Program-made: the position numbers and the translations under genes
Part shown: piece by piece, positions 44,467 to 53,614 of the stretch
Layout of the letters: each line of letters starts with the position of its first letter
Position numbering within the stretch: position 1 is the first letter of the stretch
Assembly (NCBI GenBank): GCA_036003045.1
Contig: DASYSS010000037.1
Location: forward strand, 42,905 to 106,904
DNA: 64,000 bases
Direction: 5' to 3'
Origin: Gemmatimonadaceae bacterium
GTDB taxonomy: Bacteria > Gemmatimonadota > Gemmatimonadetes > Gemmatimonadales > Gemmatimonadaceae
Notes under the pieces: model-generated
The model's input: the letters and a program-made list of their open reading frames with translations, nothing else
Told to the model about the DNA's origin: nothing
Database searches by the model: none

Positions 44467-46347
44467 ATGCGCCACCTCGTATTGCTGTCGTCCGCCCTGA
44501 TCGCCTCCGTGGCAGCCGCCCAGGCGCCGCGAAGTCAGAGTCCTGCCGCGCCAGGAAGTCCCAATTCCATTTCAGCGCCGCAAGGTGAGTTGCTCCCCGA
44601 CGAACAAATCCAGCAGGTCCTCAATCGATTGACCTTCGGTCCGCGCCCCGGCGATGCCGAGAGAGTCCGCGCGATAGGCATCGACAAGTGGATCGACCTT
44701 CAGCTCAATCCCGACCGAATTCCTGATCCATCGGGCGACGATGTTCTGAAGAGCTACTCCGTTTTCTCGACGCCGACCGGCGACATGGTGCGCCAGTTCG
44801 AGGAGCTTCAGCGGCTGCAGCGGCAAGCAAAGCGCGACGCGGGCAACGACACGACGATGAACAAGCAGCAAGAGCGTCGTGAAGTGCTCGCGCAGAATCC
44901 GCAGCTCATGCAGGCCGCGCAACGCAATCAACAAATGGTCGGCCAGATCCAATCGGCGCAGCTCGCGCGCGCCATCTCGACCGAGCGGCAGCTCAACGAG
45001 ATCATGGTCGATTTCTGGGAGAATCACTTCAGCGTCTTCGCCGGAAAGGGCCAGACGCGTTTGTATCTCGCGCAGTACGACCGCGACGTCATTCGTCCGC
45101 ACGCGCTCGGGAAATTCCGCGACTTGCTGGGCGCGGTGGCGCACAGCCCGGCGATGCTCTTTTTCCTCGACAATTGGCAAAGCGCCGCGGACAGCACGCA
45201 GCCGACGCTCGCTCAGGCCCGCCGACCGATGGCGATGCGTCGTCCGGGGAGATTCGGCATCTTCGCGCCTCCACCGCGTCCCGTGCCGCAGCAACAGCAG
45301 CAGCGCGCGCGGCGCGGGTTGAACGAGAACTACGCCCGCGAGCTGATGGAGCTGCACACGCTGGGCGTCGACGGCGGCTACACACAGAAAGACGTCCAGG
45401 AAGTGGCGCGCGCGCTCACGGGGTGGACGTTCAACCGACAGTCCGGTGAGTTCCTGTTCAATCCCATGATCCACGACGCCGGCGAAAAGACCATCCTTGG
45501 GCAGAAATTCCCGGCGGGACGCGGCGAAGACGAAGGCGAGCGCGTCCTCGACATCGTGGCGAGTCATCCGTCGACGGCGCACTTCATCGTCACGAAGCTG
45601 GCGCGCCATTTCGTGAGCGACGATCCGCCCAAGTCGCTGGTCGATCGCTGTGCGAGCACGTTCAGCAAGACAGCCGGCGACATCCGCGAGACGCTTCGCT
45701 GCGTCGTCACGAGCCCGGAATTCTTCAGCCGCTCGGCGTATCGCGCCAAGGTGAAGACGCCGTTCGAAGTCGTGGCCAGCGCGTTGCGCGCGGTGAACGC
45801 GTCGCCGGATCCCACGCCTCGTACGGCGCAGCTCGTGGCACGGCTCGGTCAACCGATCTTCGGCCGGCAGACGCCCGATGGATGGCCCGATCGCGGCGAC
45901 GCGTGGATGAATACCGGCGCGATTCTCAACCGAATCAACTTCGGCCTCGCCCTCGCGGCCGGTCAGATTCCCGGCGCGCCACTCACGAACTGGTCGGACT
46001 TCTCATCGCTGCGCACGCAGCCGCGCACGCAGCAGGTGGACGCGGTCGTGAAGTCGATGCTCGGCGGACAGGTGTCGTCCGAGACGCGCCAGGTTCTCAT
46101 GAGCGGCGAAAATCCCATGTTGTCGACGGCCGACGCGAACGCGATGGCCGACAGCTCGGCGATGAACTTTGGGCGCAGGGGCGCCGGCGGGGGGCGTGGC
46201 GCTCAACAGCAGGCGAAGCCGGACGGAAAAGGATTCCCGCGCGGCCCGGGTGCGCAGATTCCCGGCTTCGGTCGTCCGGTGAATCTCCAGGGTTTGCCAC
46301 AAGTCGTCGGTCTCGCGCTCGGCGCCCCCGAATTCCAGCGGCGATAG
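44467..46347 (+). CDS. DUF1800 family protein
   Basis: The 626-residue protein has a signal peptide (ending VAAAQA, near residue 20). It contains LNRLTFGPRPGDAERV, WIDLQL, LNENYARELMELHTLGVDGGYTQKDVQEVARALTGW and LARHFVSDDPP, which define DUF1800. These proteins nearly always sit beside a DUF1501 gene, as here (34-bp gap), and are thought to act in the periplasm or on the cell surface. The Gln/Arg-rich and Gly-rich stretches near residues 265-285 and 555-585 are low-complexity insertions. Confidence 0.9.
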   Translation: MRHLVLLSSALIASVAAAQAPRSQSPAAPGSPNSISAPQGELLPDEQIQQVLNRLTFGPRPGDAERVRAIGIDKWIDLQLNPDRIPDPSGDDVLKSYSVFSTPTGDMVRQFEELQRLQRQAKRDAGNDTTMNKQQERREVLAQNPQLMQAAQRNQQMVGQIQSAQLARAISTERQLNEIMVDFWENHFSVFAGKGQTRLYLAQYDRDVIRPHALGKFRDLLGAVAHSPAMLFFLDNWQSAADSTQPTLAQARRPMAMRRPGRFGIFAPPPRPVPQQQQQRARRGLNENYARELMELHTLGVDGGYTQKDVQEVARALTGWTFNRQSGEFLFNPMIHDAGEKTILGQKFPAGRGEDEGERVLDIVASHPSTAHFIVTKLARHFVSDDPPKSLVDRCASTFSKTAGDIRETLRCVVTSPEFFSRSAYRAKVKTPFEVVASALRAVNASPDPTPRTAQLVARLGQPIFGRQTPDGWPDRGDAWMNTGAILNRINFGLALAAGQIPGAPLTNWSDFSSLRTQPRTQQVDAVVKSMLGGQVSSETRQVLMSGENPMLSTADANAMADSSAMNFGRRGAGGGRGAQQQAKPDGKGFPRGPGAQIPGFGRPVNLQGLPQVVGLALGAPEFQRR

Positions 46348-46381
46348 GCCCGAGAGCATTGGAGCATCAGAGGATAGAGAT

Positions 46382-47689
46382 ATGAATCGTCGAGTTTTCA
46401 TGAAGTCGGGCGCCATGGCGCTGGCCACGATGGGACTGAATCCCAGCTTCCTGCGGCGTACGGTGTTCGCGCAGGACCTGCTCAAGGGAGCCGCGTTGCG
46501 AGGGAACGGACGCGGCAAGGTGCTCGTGGTTCTCTTCCAGCGCGGCGCGGCCGACGCGTTGAACGTCGTCGTTCCGCACGGTGAGCGCGCCTACTACGCG
46601 ATGCGCCCGACGATCGCGATTCCGCGTCCGGTTTCCGGCGCCGCCAACACCGCGATCGATCTCGACGGGTTCTTCGGTCTGCACCCGTCGCTCTCGCCGT
46701 TCAAGCGGTTGTGGGACGACGGCATTCTCGCTCCCGTGCACGCCGTCGGATCGCCGAGCAACTCCCGGTCGCACTTCGACGCGCAGGACTACATGGAGAG
46801 CGGCACGCCCGACAACAAAGGCACGCGCGACGGGTGGCTGAACCGGTATCTCGCCGTGAAAGGCACGTGCGACGAGTGCAAGCTGCACGACGACACGCAG
46901 AATGGCGCGGCGCCGGCGAAGGGGTCGCCCTTCCAGGCGGTCGCAATGACGCCGCAAACGCCGCGAATTCTCGAGGGCGACTCGCCGACCGTCGCGATGA
47001 ACAGCATCGACGAGTTCACGATCCGAACGAACGGCACGCAAGCGGAACGCATCGAAGCGCTCTATCGCACCGGCAGCGCCGACGTCGTCCACGCGGCGGG
47101 CGGCGAGATGTTCGAGGCGATGAAGATCCTCAAGGCGGCGAACCCGCAGCAGTACGTCGCCGAAAACTCGGCAGACTATCCGCGCTCGCCGTTCGGTCAG
47201 CACCTCAAGCAGATCGCGCAGCTGATCAAGGCGGACGTCGGCCTGGAGATCGCGTTCGCCGACGTCGGCGGCTGGGACACCCATGTGAACCAGGGCGGCG
47301 CGACGGGACAACTCGCGCAGAGGCTCGACGATTTCTCCAAGTCGATCGCCGCGATGGTGCAGGACCTCGGCAACCGCATGGCCGACGTCACGATCCTCAC
47401 GATGTCGGAATTCGGCCGCACGGCACGCCAGAACGGCAACGCCGGCACCGACCATGGCCACGCGACATCGATGTTCGTGATCGGCGGTGACGTCAAGGGA
47501 AAGAAGGTCCACGGCAAGTGGCCGGGACTCGAGCCGGAGCAGTTGAACGAGGGCCGCGACCTCGCGCTCACGACCGATTTCCGCTCCGTGTTCTCCGAGG
47601 TCGCCTTCAAGCACCTCGGCGCGGCCAAGATGGACGCGGTGTTCCCGGGATTCAAAGGGGATCAGTCGAAGTGGTTGGGCCTCATCTAA
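46382..47689 (+). CDS. DUF1501 family protein with Tat signal
   Basis: The 435-residue product begins NRRVFMKSGAMALATMG, a twin-arginine signal, so it is exported folded. The body contains DALNVVVP, SHFDAQDYMESG, FADVGGWDTHVNQGG and MSEFGRTARQNGNAGTDHGHA, a metal-binding alkaline-phosphatase/sulfatase-like pattern typical of DUF1501. It is paired with the DUF1800 gene upstream. No enzyme activity is established for the family. Confidence 0.9.
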   Translation: MNRRVFMKSGAMALATMGLNPSFLRRTVFAQDLLKGAALRGNGRGKVLVVLFQRGAADALNVVVPHGERAYYAMRPTIAIPRPVSGAANTAIDLDGFFGLHPSLSPFKRLWDDGILAPVHAVGSPSNSRSHFDAQDYMESGTPDNKGTRDGWLNRYLAVKGTCDECKLHDDTQNGAAPAKGSPFQAVAMTPQTPRILEGDSPTVAMNSIDEFTIRTNGTQAERIEALYRTGSADVVHAAGGEMFEAMKILKAANPQQYVAENSADYPRSPFGQHLKQIAQLIKADVGLEIAFADVGGWDTHVNQGGATGQLAQRLDDFSKSIAAMVQDLGNRMADVTILTMSEFGRTARQNGNAGTDHGHATSMFVIGGDVKGKKVHGKWPGLEPEQLNEGRDLALTTDFRSVFSEVAFKHLGAAKMDAVFPGFKGDQSKWLGLI

Positions 47690-47716
47690 ACGGCGGCAAA
47701 CGCCGGTAACGCAAGG

Positions 47717-47753
47717 AATCGGACGTCTGATGTCAGAAATCAGACGTCCGATT
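47717..47753 (+). terminator. Intrinsic terminator after the DUF1800/DUF1501 pair
   Basis: A perfect 15-bp stem (AATCGGACGTCTGAT and its complement) with a 7-base loop is followed by T-rich sequence, about 28 bp after the DUF1501 stop. Confidence 0.8.
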
Positions 47754-47836
47754 TCTCGTTTTGGGCGACGGGCCGCACAGGCGAGCCCGACCGTCACCTC
47801 GATCTGGCGGATCCGGCGCCCTGGCCGTAGCTTGCT

Positions 47837-47855
47837 CCCCGTACACTACACGGGG
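47837..47855. promoter_or_regulatory. Candidate PadR operator
   Basis: CCCCGT and ACGGGG form an inverted repeat around ACACTAC, 11 bp before the PadR start. The core GTACACTA is the motif commonly seen ahead of PadR/ADOP pairs. I infer that PadR binds here and represses its own operon. Confidence 0.5.
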
Positions 47856-47866
47856 AGAGTCGTCGC

Positions 47867-48226
47867 GTGGCTAAACCGTCCGCTGAGCCGCTCGCCTTCC
47901 TGAAGGGCACGCTCGACATGATGGTTCTGAAAGCCCTGAGCGGCGGACCGATGCACGGCTTCGGCATCGCCCTCTGGCTCGAGTCGCGCTCCAGCGGACA
48001 GCTCGGCCTCGACGACAGCTTCACCTACCAGGTCCTGCATCGCCTCGAAGGGCGCGGGCTCGTCGACGCCGAGTGGACCGTGACCGAAAACAACCGGCGC
48101 GCGCGTGTCTACAAGCTCACCCGCGCGGGCCGATCACGCCTCGCTCGAGAGACCGACGTCTGGCTTCGTTACAGCGAGGTCGTCACCGCGATCATGACTG
48201 TGGACCCGCGCCCAGCCTCGGGCTAA
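47867..48226 (+). CDS. PadR-family transcriptional repressor
   Basis: The 119-residue protein starts at GTG. It has the PadR winged helix: LKGTLDMMVLKALSGGPMHGFGI, then DDSFTYQVLHRLEGRGLVDAEW and RARVYKLTRAGRSRL. Only a short helix follows, as in the small subgroup PadR-s1. It is 3 bp ahead of the ADOP permease gene and likely controls it through the operator at 47837-47855. Confidence 0.92.
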   Translation: MAKPSAEPLAFLKGTLDMMVLKALSGGPMHGFGIALWLESRSSGQLGLDDSFTYQVLHRLEGRGLVDAEWTVTENNRRARVYKLTRAGRSRLARETDVWLRYSEVVTAIMTVDPRPASG

Positions 48227-48229
48227 GGC

Positions 48230-50944
48230 ATGGCGTCGGACGAAATTCCACGCCGAGGCGCGCGTTGGTTCCGCTTGCGCGCGAGATCGCGCGCCGCGCT
48301 CGAGTCGCAGGTGCGCGAGGAGATCGAGGCGCACCTCACTCTCGCCGTCGACTACCTCGTCTCGCGAGGACTACCGCGCGATCGCGCCGAAGAGGAAGCG
48401 CGCGCGAGGTTCGGCGATTGGAACGGCGCCCTCGAGCGCATCTATGTCTCAGCCCGCAACCGGGAGGCCCGCATGGACCGACGCGAGCGATTCGCCAGCG
48501 TGGCGACCGACCTGCGACTCACTGCCCGCCTGTTTCGCCGCTCGCCGCGCTTCTACGCCGCGTCCGCGTTGGTGTTGGCACTGGGGATCGGTGCCAACAG
48601 CGCGGTGTTCAGCATTCTGCGCGCGACCTTGTTGCAACCGCTGCCATATCGCGACCCCTCGGCGCTGGCAATGCTCTGGCGAGTCTACCCAAACGAGAAA
48701 CCGACACCCGGACAAGTCAGATCGAAACGATACCGCGGCCTGCTGACGACCGAAGAGCTCATGGGCTGGCGGAAGGAAATGACAGCGGAGCTCGGCGATG
48801 TCGCCGCGGCTGTCTCGTGGGAGAACAATTCCGAAGCGGCGTTCGATTTGGTCGGCGATGGACGAACCGAGCGTCTGAACGGCGCGCTCGTGACGTCGAA
48901 TTTCTTCGACATTCTCGGGGTGCGCGCGGAACGGGGACGCTTGTTCAACGCGACCGACGAGTCGAACGCGTCGGCAATCATCGTATTGAGCCATTCACTG
49001 TGGCAGCGATCGTTCGGAGCGGACACCGGCCTCGTCGGACGTTCGATCACGCTCACGGTCGGTTCGCAGGATCGAGCGCCGCGACGCTTCGTCGTCGCCG
49101 GCGTTCTCCCGCCGGAGTTTCACTTCACGTACCCGGAAGAGACCGAAGCGTGGGCGATGATGCCGTGGTCGCTCGTCGAACGTTACGGGCGCAACGAGAT
49201 CGCGTTCGTCTCGGTCACGCGTCTCAAAGCGGGAATCACGGTCGCCCAAGCCCAGCAACGCGCGAGTCTGTTCCGCACGGGCTTGGAGTTTCCGAACCAG
49301 AAGCCGGAAGATCGTCCGGCGATTGCGCTCGAGCCGATTCACGACTGGATCGTCGCGGATACGCGCCCGTCGCTTCGTCTTCTGGGCGCGGTGGCGGCGA
49401 TGCTCCTGCTGGTCACCTGTGTCACCATCGCCAATGGCCTGCTGGCCCGCGCCGCCGAGCGACGTCAGGAACTTGCCGTCCGCACGGCGATGGGAGCGGG
49501 TCGCGGTCGGCTGGTGCGTCAGCTGCTCACGGAAGGTGCCGTGCTGTCGCTCGCCGGTGCCGTGCTGGGGACCTGCCTCGCGATCGCGCTTCAGCCGGTC
49601 CTGCGACGCCTTCTTCCGGAAAGCGTGCCGAGAATCGGCGAGATCGGCGTGGACGCATCGACGATCGGATTCGGCATCTTGATGGCCTGCGTCTCGACCC
49701 TGCTCGCGGCGGTGGCGCCGGCCCTCGGCGGCACGCGCGACGACGCGGGGAGTTCATTGATCCGCGCGTCGATGCGCGCGACGGCCGCGCGCGGAACGGT
49801 GCGTTGGCGGCAGGGACTCGTCGGCGCACAGACGGCGATCGCAACCATGCTGCTCGTCTCGGCGCTCCTGCTACTCACGAGTCTCTGGCGGCTCGGTCGC
49901 GTTCCACTCGGCTTCGACGGTAGCCAAGTCATCGCCGTCGAAACGAGACTGCTTGGTCCCGAATACCGCGACACCGCGAAGCTCGAGCGAATTCAAACGG
50001 ATCTGGTCTCGAGCGTGCGCGCGATTCCCGGCATCACCGAAGCCTCGTTGACGTCGGCGGTGCCGTTTCGCGGCACGGACTTCGTGCGCGTCTTCGGGAC
50101 CAAAACGACGGGACCCATCTTCGCGAATCAGCGATTCGTAGATCCCGGCTATTTCGGGGTGTTGCGCGTCCCGCTCCTACGCGGTCGGTTGATCGCGGAC
50201 GCGGATCGGCTCGGCGCGCCGCTCGTCGCGGTCGTGTCGGAGTCGTACGCGAAAAAGCAGTTCGGCGACGTCGACCCTGTCGGGAAGCTCCTCGCGGCCG
50301 ATGAGCGGGTGGAAGTCGTCGGTGTCGTCGCGGATGTTCGCTACGTCGCTGCGGAGAAGGATCCGATGCCCGCGGTGTACGTACCGCTCGCCCAGAATCC
50401 CATCCGGCTCCTGTGCATCGTCGCCCGATCGCGGATCGGCGTCTCCGCGGTGGCGCCGTCGATTCGGCGGGCGTTCCACGACGTCGACGCCGACGCTCCG
50501 GCCATGAAGCTCACGACGGTGGATCGCATCGTCGACGCGAAAGTGGCGAACCGACGCTTCTACACGCTAGCGACGTTCTCCTTCGCCTCGATCGCCCTGC
50601 TGCTCACCGTCGTCGGCCTCGTCGTCGTCGTCGCCCGAGTCGTAACCGAGCGGCGCCACGAGCTGGCGATTCGCGCTGCACTCGGGGCGACCATGAGTCG
50701 ATTGGCCCGCGCCGCATCGCGCGATGTGCTGGTCGCCGCGACGATAGGCGTTTTCGTCGGCGCGGCATCGGCATACGTGGCGTCCGTCGAGTTGACGCAA
50801 TTCTTGTTCGGTGTCGAGGCTCGGTGGCCGCTCGCCTACGCGGCAGTGTGCGCCGCCGTGTTGTGCACGGCCGGCATCGCCGCGTGGGCGCCGGTGCGAC
50901 GGTTCGGGCGACTATCCCTCACGTCCTTGCTCGGCGCGGAGTGA
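48230..50944 (+). CDS. ADOP-type ABC transporter permease (MacB/FtsX-like)
   Basis: The 904-residue protein has the ADOP layout: a short N-terminal helical domain (VREEIEAHLTLAVDYLVSRG), a first membrane helix (AASALVLALGIGANSAVFS), a periplasmic MacB-like domain, three membrane helices, a second periplasmic domain and a final set of three helices. No ATPase gene is adjacent, as usual for these orphan permeases. It is coupled to PadR. Its 3' end overlaps the end of the convergent lipid-operon gene by 33 bp. The substrate is unknown. Confidence 0.9.
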   Translation: MASDEIPRRGARWFRLRARSRAALESQVREEIEAHLTLAVDYLVSRGLPRDRAEEEARARFGDWNGALERIYVSARNREARMDRRERFASVATDLRLTARLFRRSPRFYAASALVLALGIGANSAVFSILRATLLQPLPYRDPSALAMLWRVYPNEKPTPGQVRSKRYRGLLTTEELMGWRKEMTAELGDVAAAVSWENNSEAAFDLVGDGRTERLNGALVTSNFFDILGVRAERGRLFNATDESNASAIIVLSHSLWQRSFGADTGLVGRSITLTVGSQDRAPRRFVVAGVLPPEFHFTYPEETEAWAMMPWSLVERYGRNEIAFVSVTRLKAGITVAQAQQRASLFRTGLEFPNQKPEDRPAIALEPIHDWIVADTRPSLRLLGAVAAMLLLVTCVTIANGLLARAAERRQELAVRTAMGAGRGRLVRQLLTEGAVLSLAGAVLGTCLAIALQPVLRRLLPESVPRIGEIGVDASTIGFGILMACVSTLLAAVAPALGGTRDDAGSSLIRASMRATAARGTVRWRQGLVGAQTAIATMLLVSALLLLTSLWRLGRVPLGFDGSQVIAVETRLLGPEYRDTAKLERIQTDLVSSVRAIPGITEASLTSAVPFRGTDFVRVFGTKTTGPIFANQRFVDPGYFGVLRVPLLRGRLIADADRLGAPLVAVVSESYAKKQFGDVDPVGKLLAADERVEVVGVVADVRYVAAEKDPMPAVYVPLAQNPIRLLCIVARSRIGVSAVAPSIRRAFHDVDADAPAMKLTTVDRIVDAKVANRRFYTLATFSFASIALLLTVVGLVVVVARVVTERRHELAIRAALGATMSRLARAASRDVLVAATIGVFVGAASAYVASVELTQFLFGVEARWPLAYAAVCAAVLCTAGIAAWAPVRRFGRLSLTSLLGAE

Positions 50945-53614
50945 TGGCCGGGCGCCGCCGAACACGTTCATCCAGCTGCGCACGACGCGTGGTAAAAAAG
51001 ACTGCGGCCGCACGCGGTCGATCATGGCGTAAAACGCGAGGCGGTCGACCAGTAGCTCGCACATCGCGGCGCGAAAGCCGGCCTCCCATTCCGCGCGCGG
51101 CAACACGGTGCCCGACCCGACGGTCAACAGCAATCGATATCGCTCGATCCAGCGCGCTATGGCCTCTTGCGGCGCGTCCGGCGGCATAACGAACGACAGA
51201 AACTCGGCGAGGTCCCGCTGCGGCGCACCGATCGTCGCCAGCTCCCAATCGAAGGCGCACAGTCGCGGCCCGTTCGCGTCGCGGCGAAGCGCGACGTTGC
51301 GCGGGTTGAAATCGTTGTGGATCAACGTTCGCGGTGCCGCGGCGATCGCATCGGTCCACGACGCGATGTCCTCCAAAATCTCTCGATGAACGCGGCGGAG
51401 CCCTCTGACCGCGAACGCCGGCGATCGCGAGTGCGCATGCTCGGCCAACGCGTGCCAGAGCGGCGACATCTCGACCCACTTCCTGTTATCGCGAGGCGGC
51501 GCGAGCCAGGGCTCGTGCAGCAGCTCCGACCTTCGGGCGAGCCAGGCGGAGTGAATGCTCGCGAGGCCGCTCAGCGCGGCGTCGATCGAGGCGTCGTTCC
51601 AGGCGGAAGGGTCGTTGGCGTTGATCAGCGCCACGTCATCGATGGATTCGAGCACGACGACCCAGCGCCGGCGCGCGTCGTCGCGGTCGATGAGAACGCA
51701 GCGGGGCGTGTGTGCCCGAATCCGCGGATCGTCGAGCTGATAGATGGCCAGTTCGCGGAGGTGGGAACGCGTAAGCCCCAGATCCGCGCTGAAGCGCCGG
51801 ACTTCCTCCCTGAGCGTCGGCGACGCGAGACCCGCGAGCGCGACCGCCACGTCGATCGATTCCGTATCCGGCGATTTGGCCTTGACGAAAAGCCGAACGT
51901 TTCGCGGCGTGTCATCATCGGTGCGCGTGTTGACAGTCGCGTGAAAGAGCCCGGCCTGCGTACCTGAGCGCCACGCGGTCAGTTCGGCGACGATGCTTTC
52001 TTCGGTCGCGACGGGTGAAATCGACACTCCTTCCACGCGAACACGTTCGCCGAGCCAATCACTCAGGCCTTTCTCCAACGCTTCACCGGGAACGAGAACA
52101 GGTGATTCATCCGCCGGTCGAGCAACTCGAGAGGAGCCGGCCTCTGGGACGGTGCCACGGCGAACGAAGTCGTCGAAATAGTGAGACAGGAGTTGCGAGT
52201 CCACGTCGTGCACGCGCACCCCGAGCGCATCAAGGGCCATTTTTGACTTCGTGCTGTCGACGCGCGACCGGCGTGACTCCTCGAACAGCTCGGGCAGCGT
52301 GAGACCGTTCTCGGTGGAAAGCCGCCGCATGAAGAACGGACGCAGTCCGGATAGCGGATGCGTCGCGTCGACCGTGACGCGGAGGCGCTCCACCCATTCG
52401 GCGTACGGCAAGAGCTCGACCTCGTAGCCGCGAAGCCTCATCCAGAGAACACACTCGCGCCAATGCCGCGGACGCGACGACGCCACGTGATGAACCGCGG
52501 CTCCGGCGTCGTGAGAAAGCGCGAGCCGCACGATCGCGCGCGACGCGTCGTCGGCCGGCACGCAGTCCATCCGCCAATCGAGATCGGGCGCCGCACCCAT
52601 CCGAATACAGCCCGCGATGAAGCGCGACGTGAGGTCATCCACGTTCGATCGTCCTCCGCGCGACGCGTCGCCGGTAATGAGCGACGGACGCACGATCGTC
52701 ACCGACAAGCCACGCGCTCCCGCCTCGCGGACTAAAGACTCGGCGACGCACTTGCTCTGCGCGTAGCCGAGCCAAAGGCCGCCCAACCCGGCGAAGACCT
52801 CGGTGCCCTCGTCGACGATCGGCGGCCCCGCGGTCGAATGGCAGACGCTCACGCTCGAAACGAAGTGCAGCGGTTTCGCCGTTCCGTCGCAGGCCAATCG
52901 CAACAGCTCGCGCGTGCCGTACACGTTCGCGTCGCGCAGACTCTCGTATCCGCGTACCCAGTTCACCTCGGCGCCCGCATGCACGATCGCGTCGATCTCG
53001 ATCGCCATCTCGTGGAATGAGCGTGGATCGTGTCCCAACAGCGGCCGGCGCAGATCTCCCGACACGACACGCACACGAGCTGCCTCCGAATCGGACCACA
53101 GGTCGTAAGCCGCGAGGTTGCGCCGAACCCGATCGAGGCCATCGCCTGCCCCCGCGCCGGAACGAACCAGGCAATACACGGTCGCCGGCGTTTCGTCGAG
53201 CAGCATACGCAGGAGATGCGCGCCGAGGAATCCGGTCGCTCCGGTCAAGAGAATACGACGCGCGTCACGCATCGCCGGGCAACCGCCTCGACAAGGTACG
53301 ATGTCCGGCGGCAGGATCGCGTCGCCTCGCATACGATCCATCTCGCGCTCGCGCGGCGAGTCGCTGTCGTCCCCTTCGATGAACCGGCACAGCGCGTCGA
53401 GGTTCGGATGCTCATGAACGACCGTCAGCGACAGCTCGATCCCAAGCTCGTCCTCGATCGCCGCCGTCAGCTCGACCGCCGCGAGTGAGTCCATTCCGAG
53501 GGAGGACAACGAGTCGAACGGGCCGATGTGCCCGACGTTCACGCGCAACGTCGCACCGACGACCGCCGCCAAGCGATCGCGAAGCTCGGTCCGCGATGCG
53601 ACGCCGGTCGTCAC
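50912..53614 (-). CDS. Fusion of acyl carrier protein, thioester reductase and APH-type kinase
   Basis: The 900-residue protein has three domains. An acyl carrier domain (about 10-80) carries the phosphopantetheine serine in GMDSLAAVEL. A thioester reductase domain (about 118-490) has the NADPH loop TGATGFLG and the YAQSK catalytic pair; it would release a bound acyl group as aldehyde or alcohol. An aminoglycoside-phosphotransferase-like domain (about 560-870) has the catalytic HNDFNPRN and the metal-binding FDWE. It is the last gene of the lipid operon and is coupled to the FAAL gene. I infer that the alcohol made by the reductase is phosphorylated by the kinase. I know of no characterised protein with this domain order. 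Confidence 0.85.
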   Translation of the reverse strand: MTTGVASRTELRDRLAAVVGATLRVNVGHIGPFDSLSSLGMDSLAAVELTAAIEDELGIELSLTVVHEHPNLDALCRFIEGDDSDSPREREMDRMRGDAILPPDIVPCRGGCPAMRDARRILLTGATGFLGAHLLRMLLDETPATVYCLVRSGAGAGDGLDRVRRNLAAYDLWSDSEAARVRVVSGDLRRPLLGHDPRSFHEMAIEIDAIVHAGAEVNWVRGYESLRDANVYGTRELLRLACDGTAKPLHFVSSVSVCHSTAGPPIVDEGTEVFAGLGGLWLGYAQSKCVAESLVREAGARGLSVTIVRPSLITGDASRGGRSNVDDLTSRFIAGCIRMGAAPDLDWRMDCVPADDASRAIVRLALSHDAGAAVHHVASSRPRHWRECVLWMRLRGYEVELLPYAEWVERLRVTVDATHPLSGLRPFFMRRLSTENGLTLPELFEESRRSRVDSTKSKMALDALGVRVHDVDSQLLSHYFDDFVRRGTVPEAGSSRVARPADESPVLVPGEALEKGLSDWLGERVRVEGVSISPVATEESIVAELTAWRSGTQAGLFHATVNTRTDDDTPRNVRLFVKAKSPDTESIDVAVALAGLASPTLREEVRRFSADLGLTRSHLRELAIYQLDDPRIRAHTPRCVLIDRDDARRRWVVVLESIDDVALINANDPSAWNDASIDAALSGLASIHSAWLARRSELLHEPWLAPPRDNRKWVEMSPLWHALAEHAHSRSPAFAVRGLRRVHREILEDIASWTDAIAAAPRTLIHNDFNPRNVALRRDANGPRLCAFDWELATIGAPQRDLAEFLSFVMPPDAPQEAIARWIERYRLLLTVGSGTVLPRAEWEAGFRAAMCELLVDRLAFYAMIDRVRPQSFLPRVVRSWMNVFGGARPSLRAEQGREG

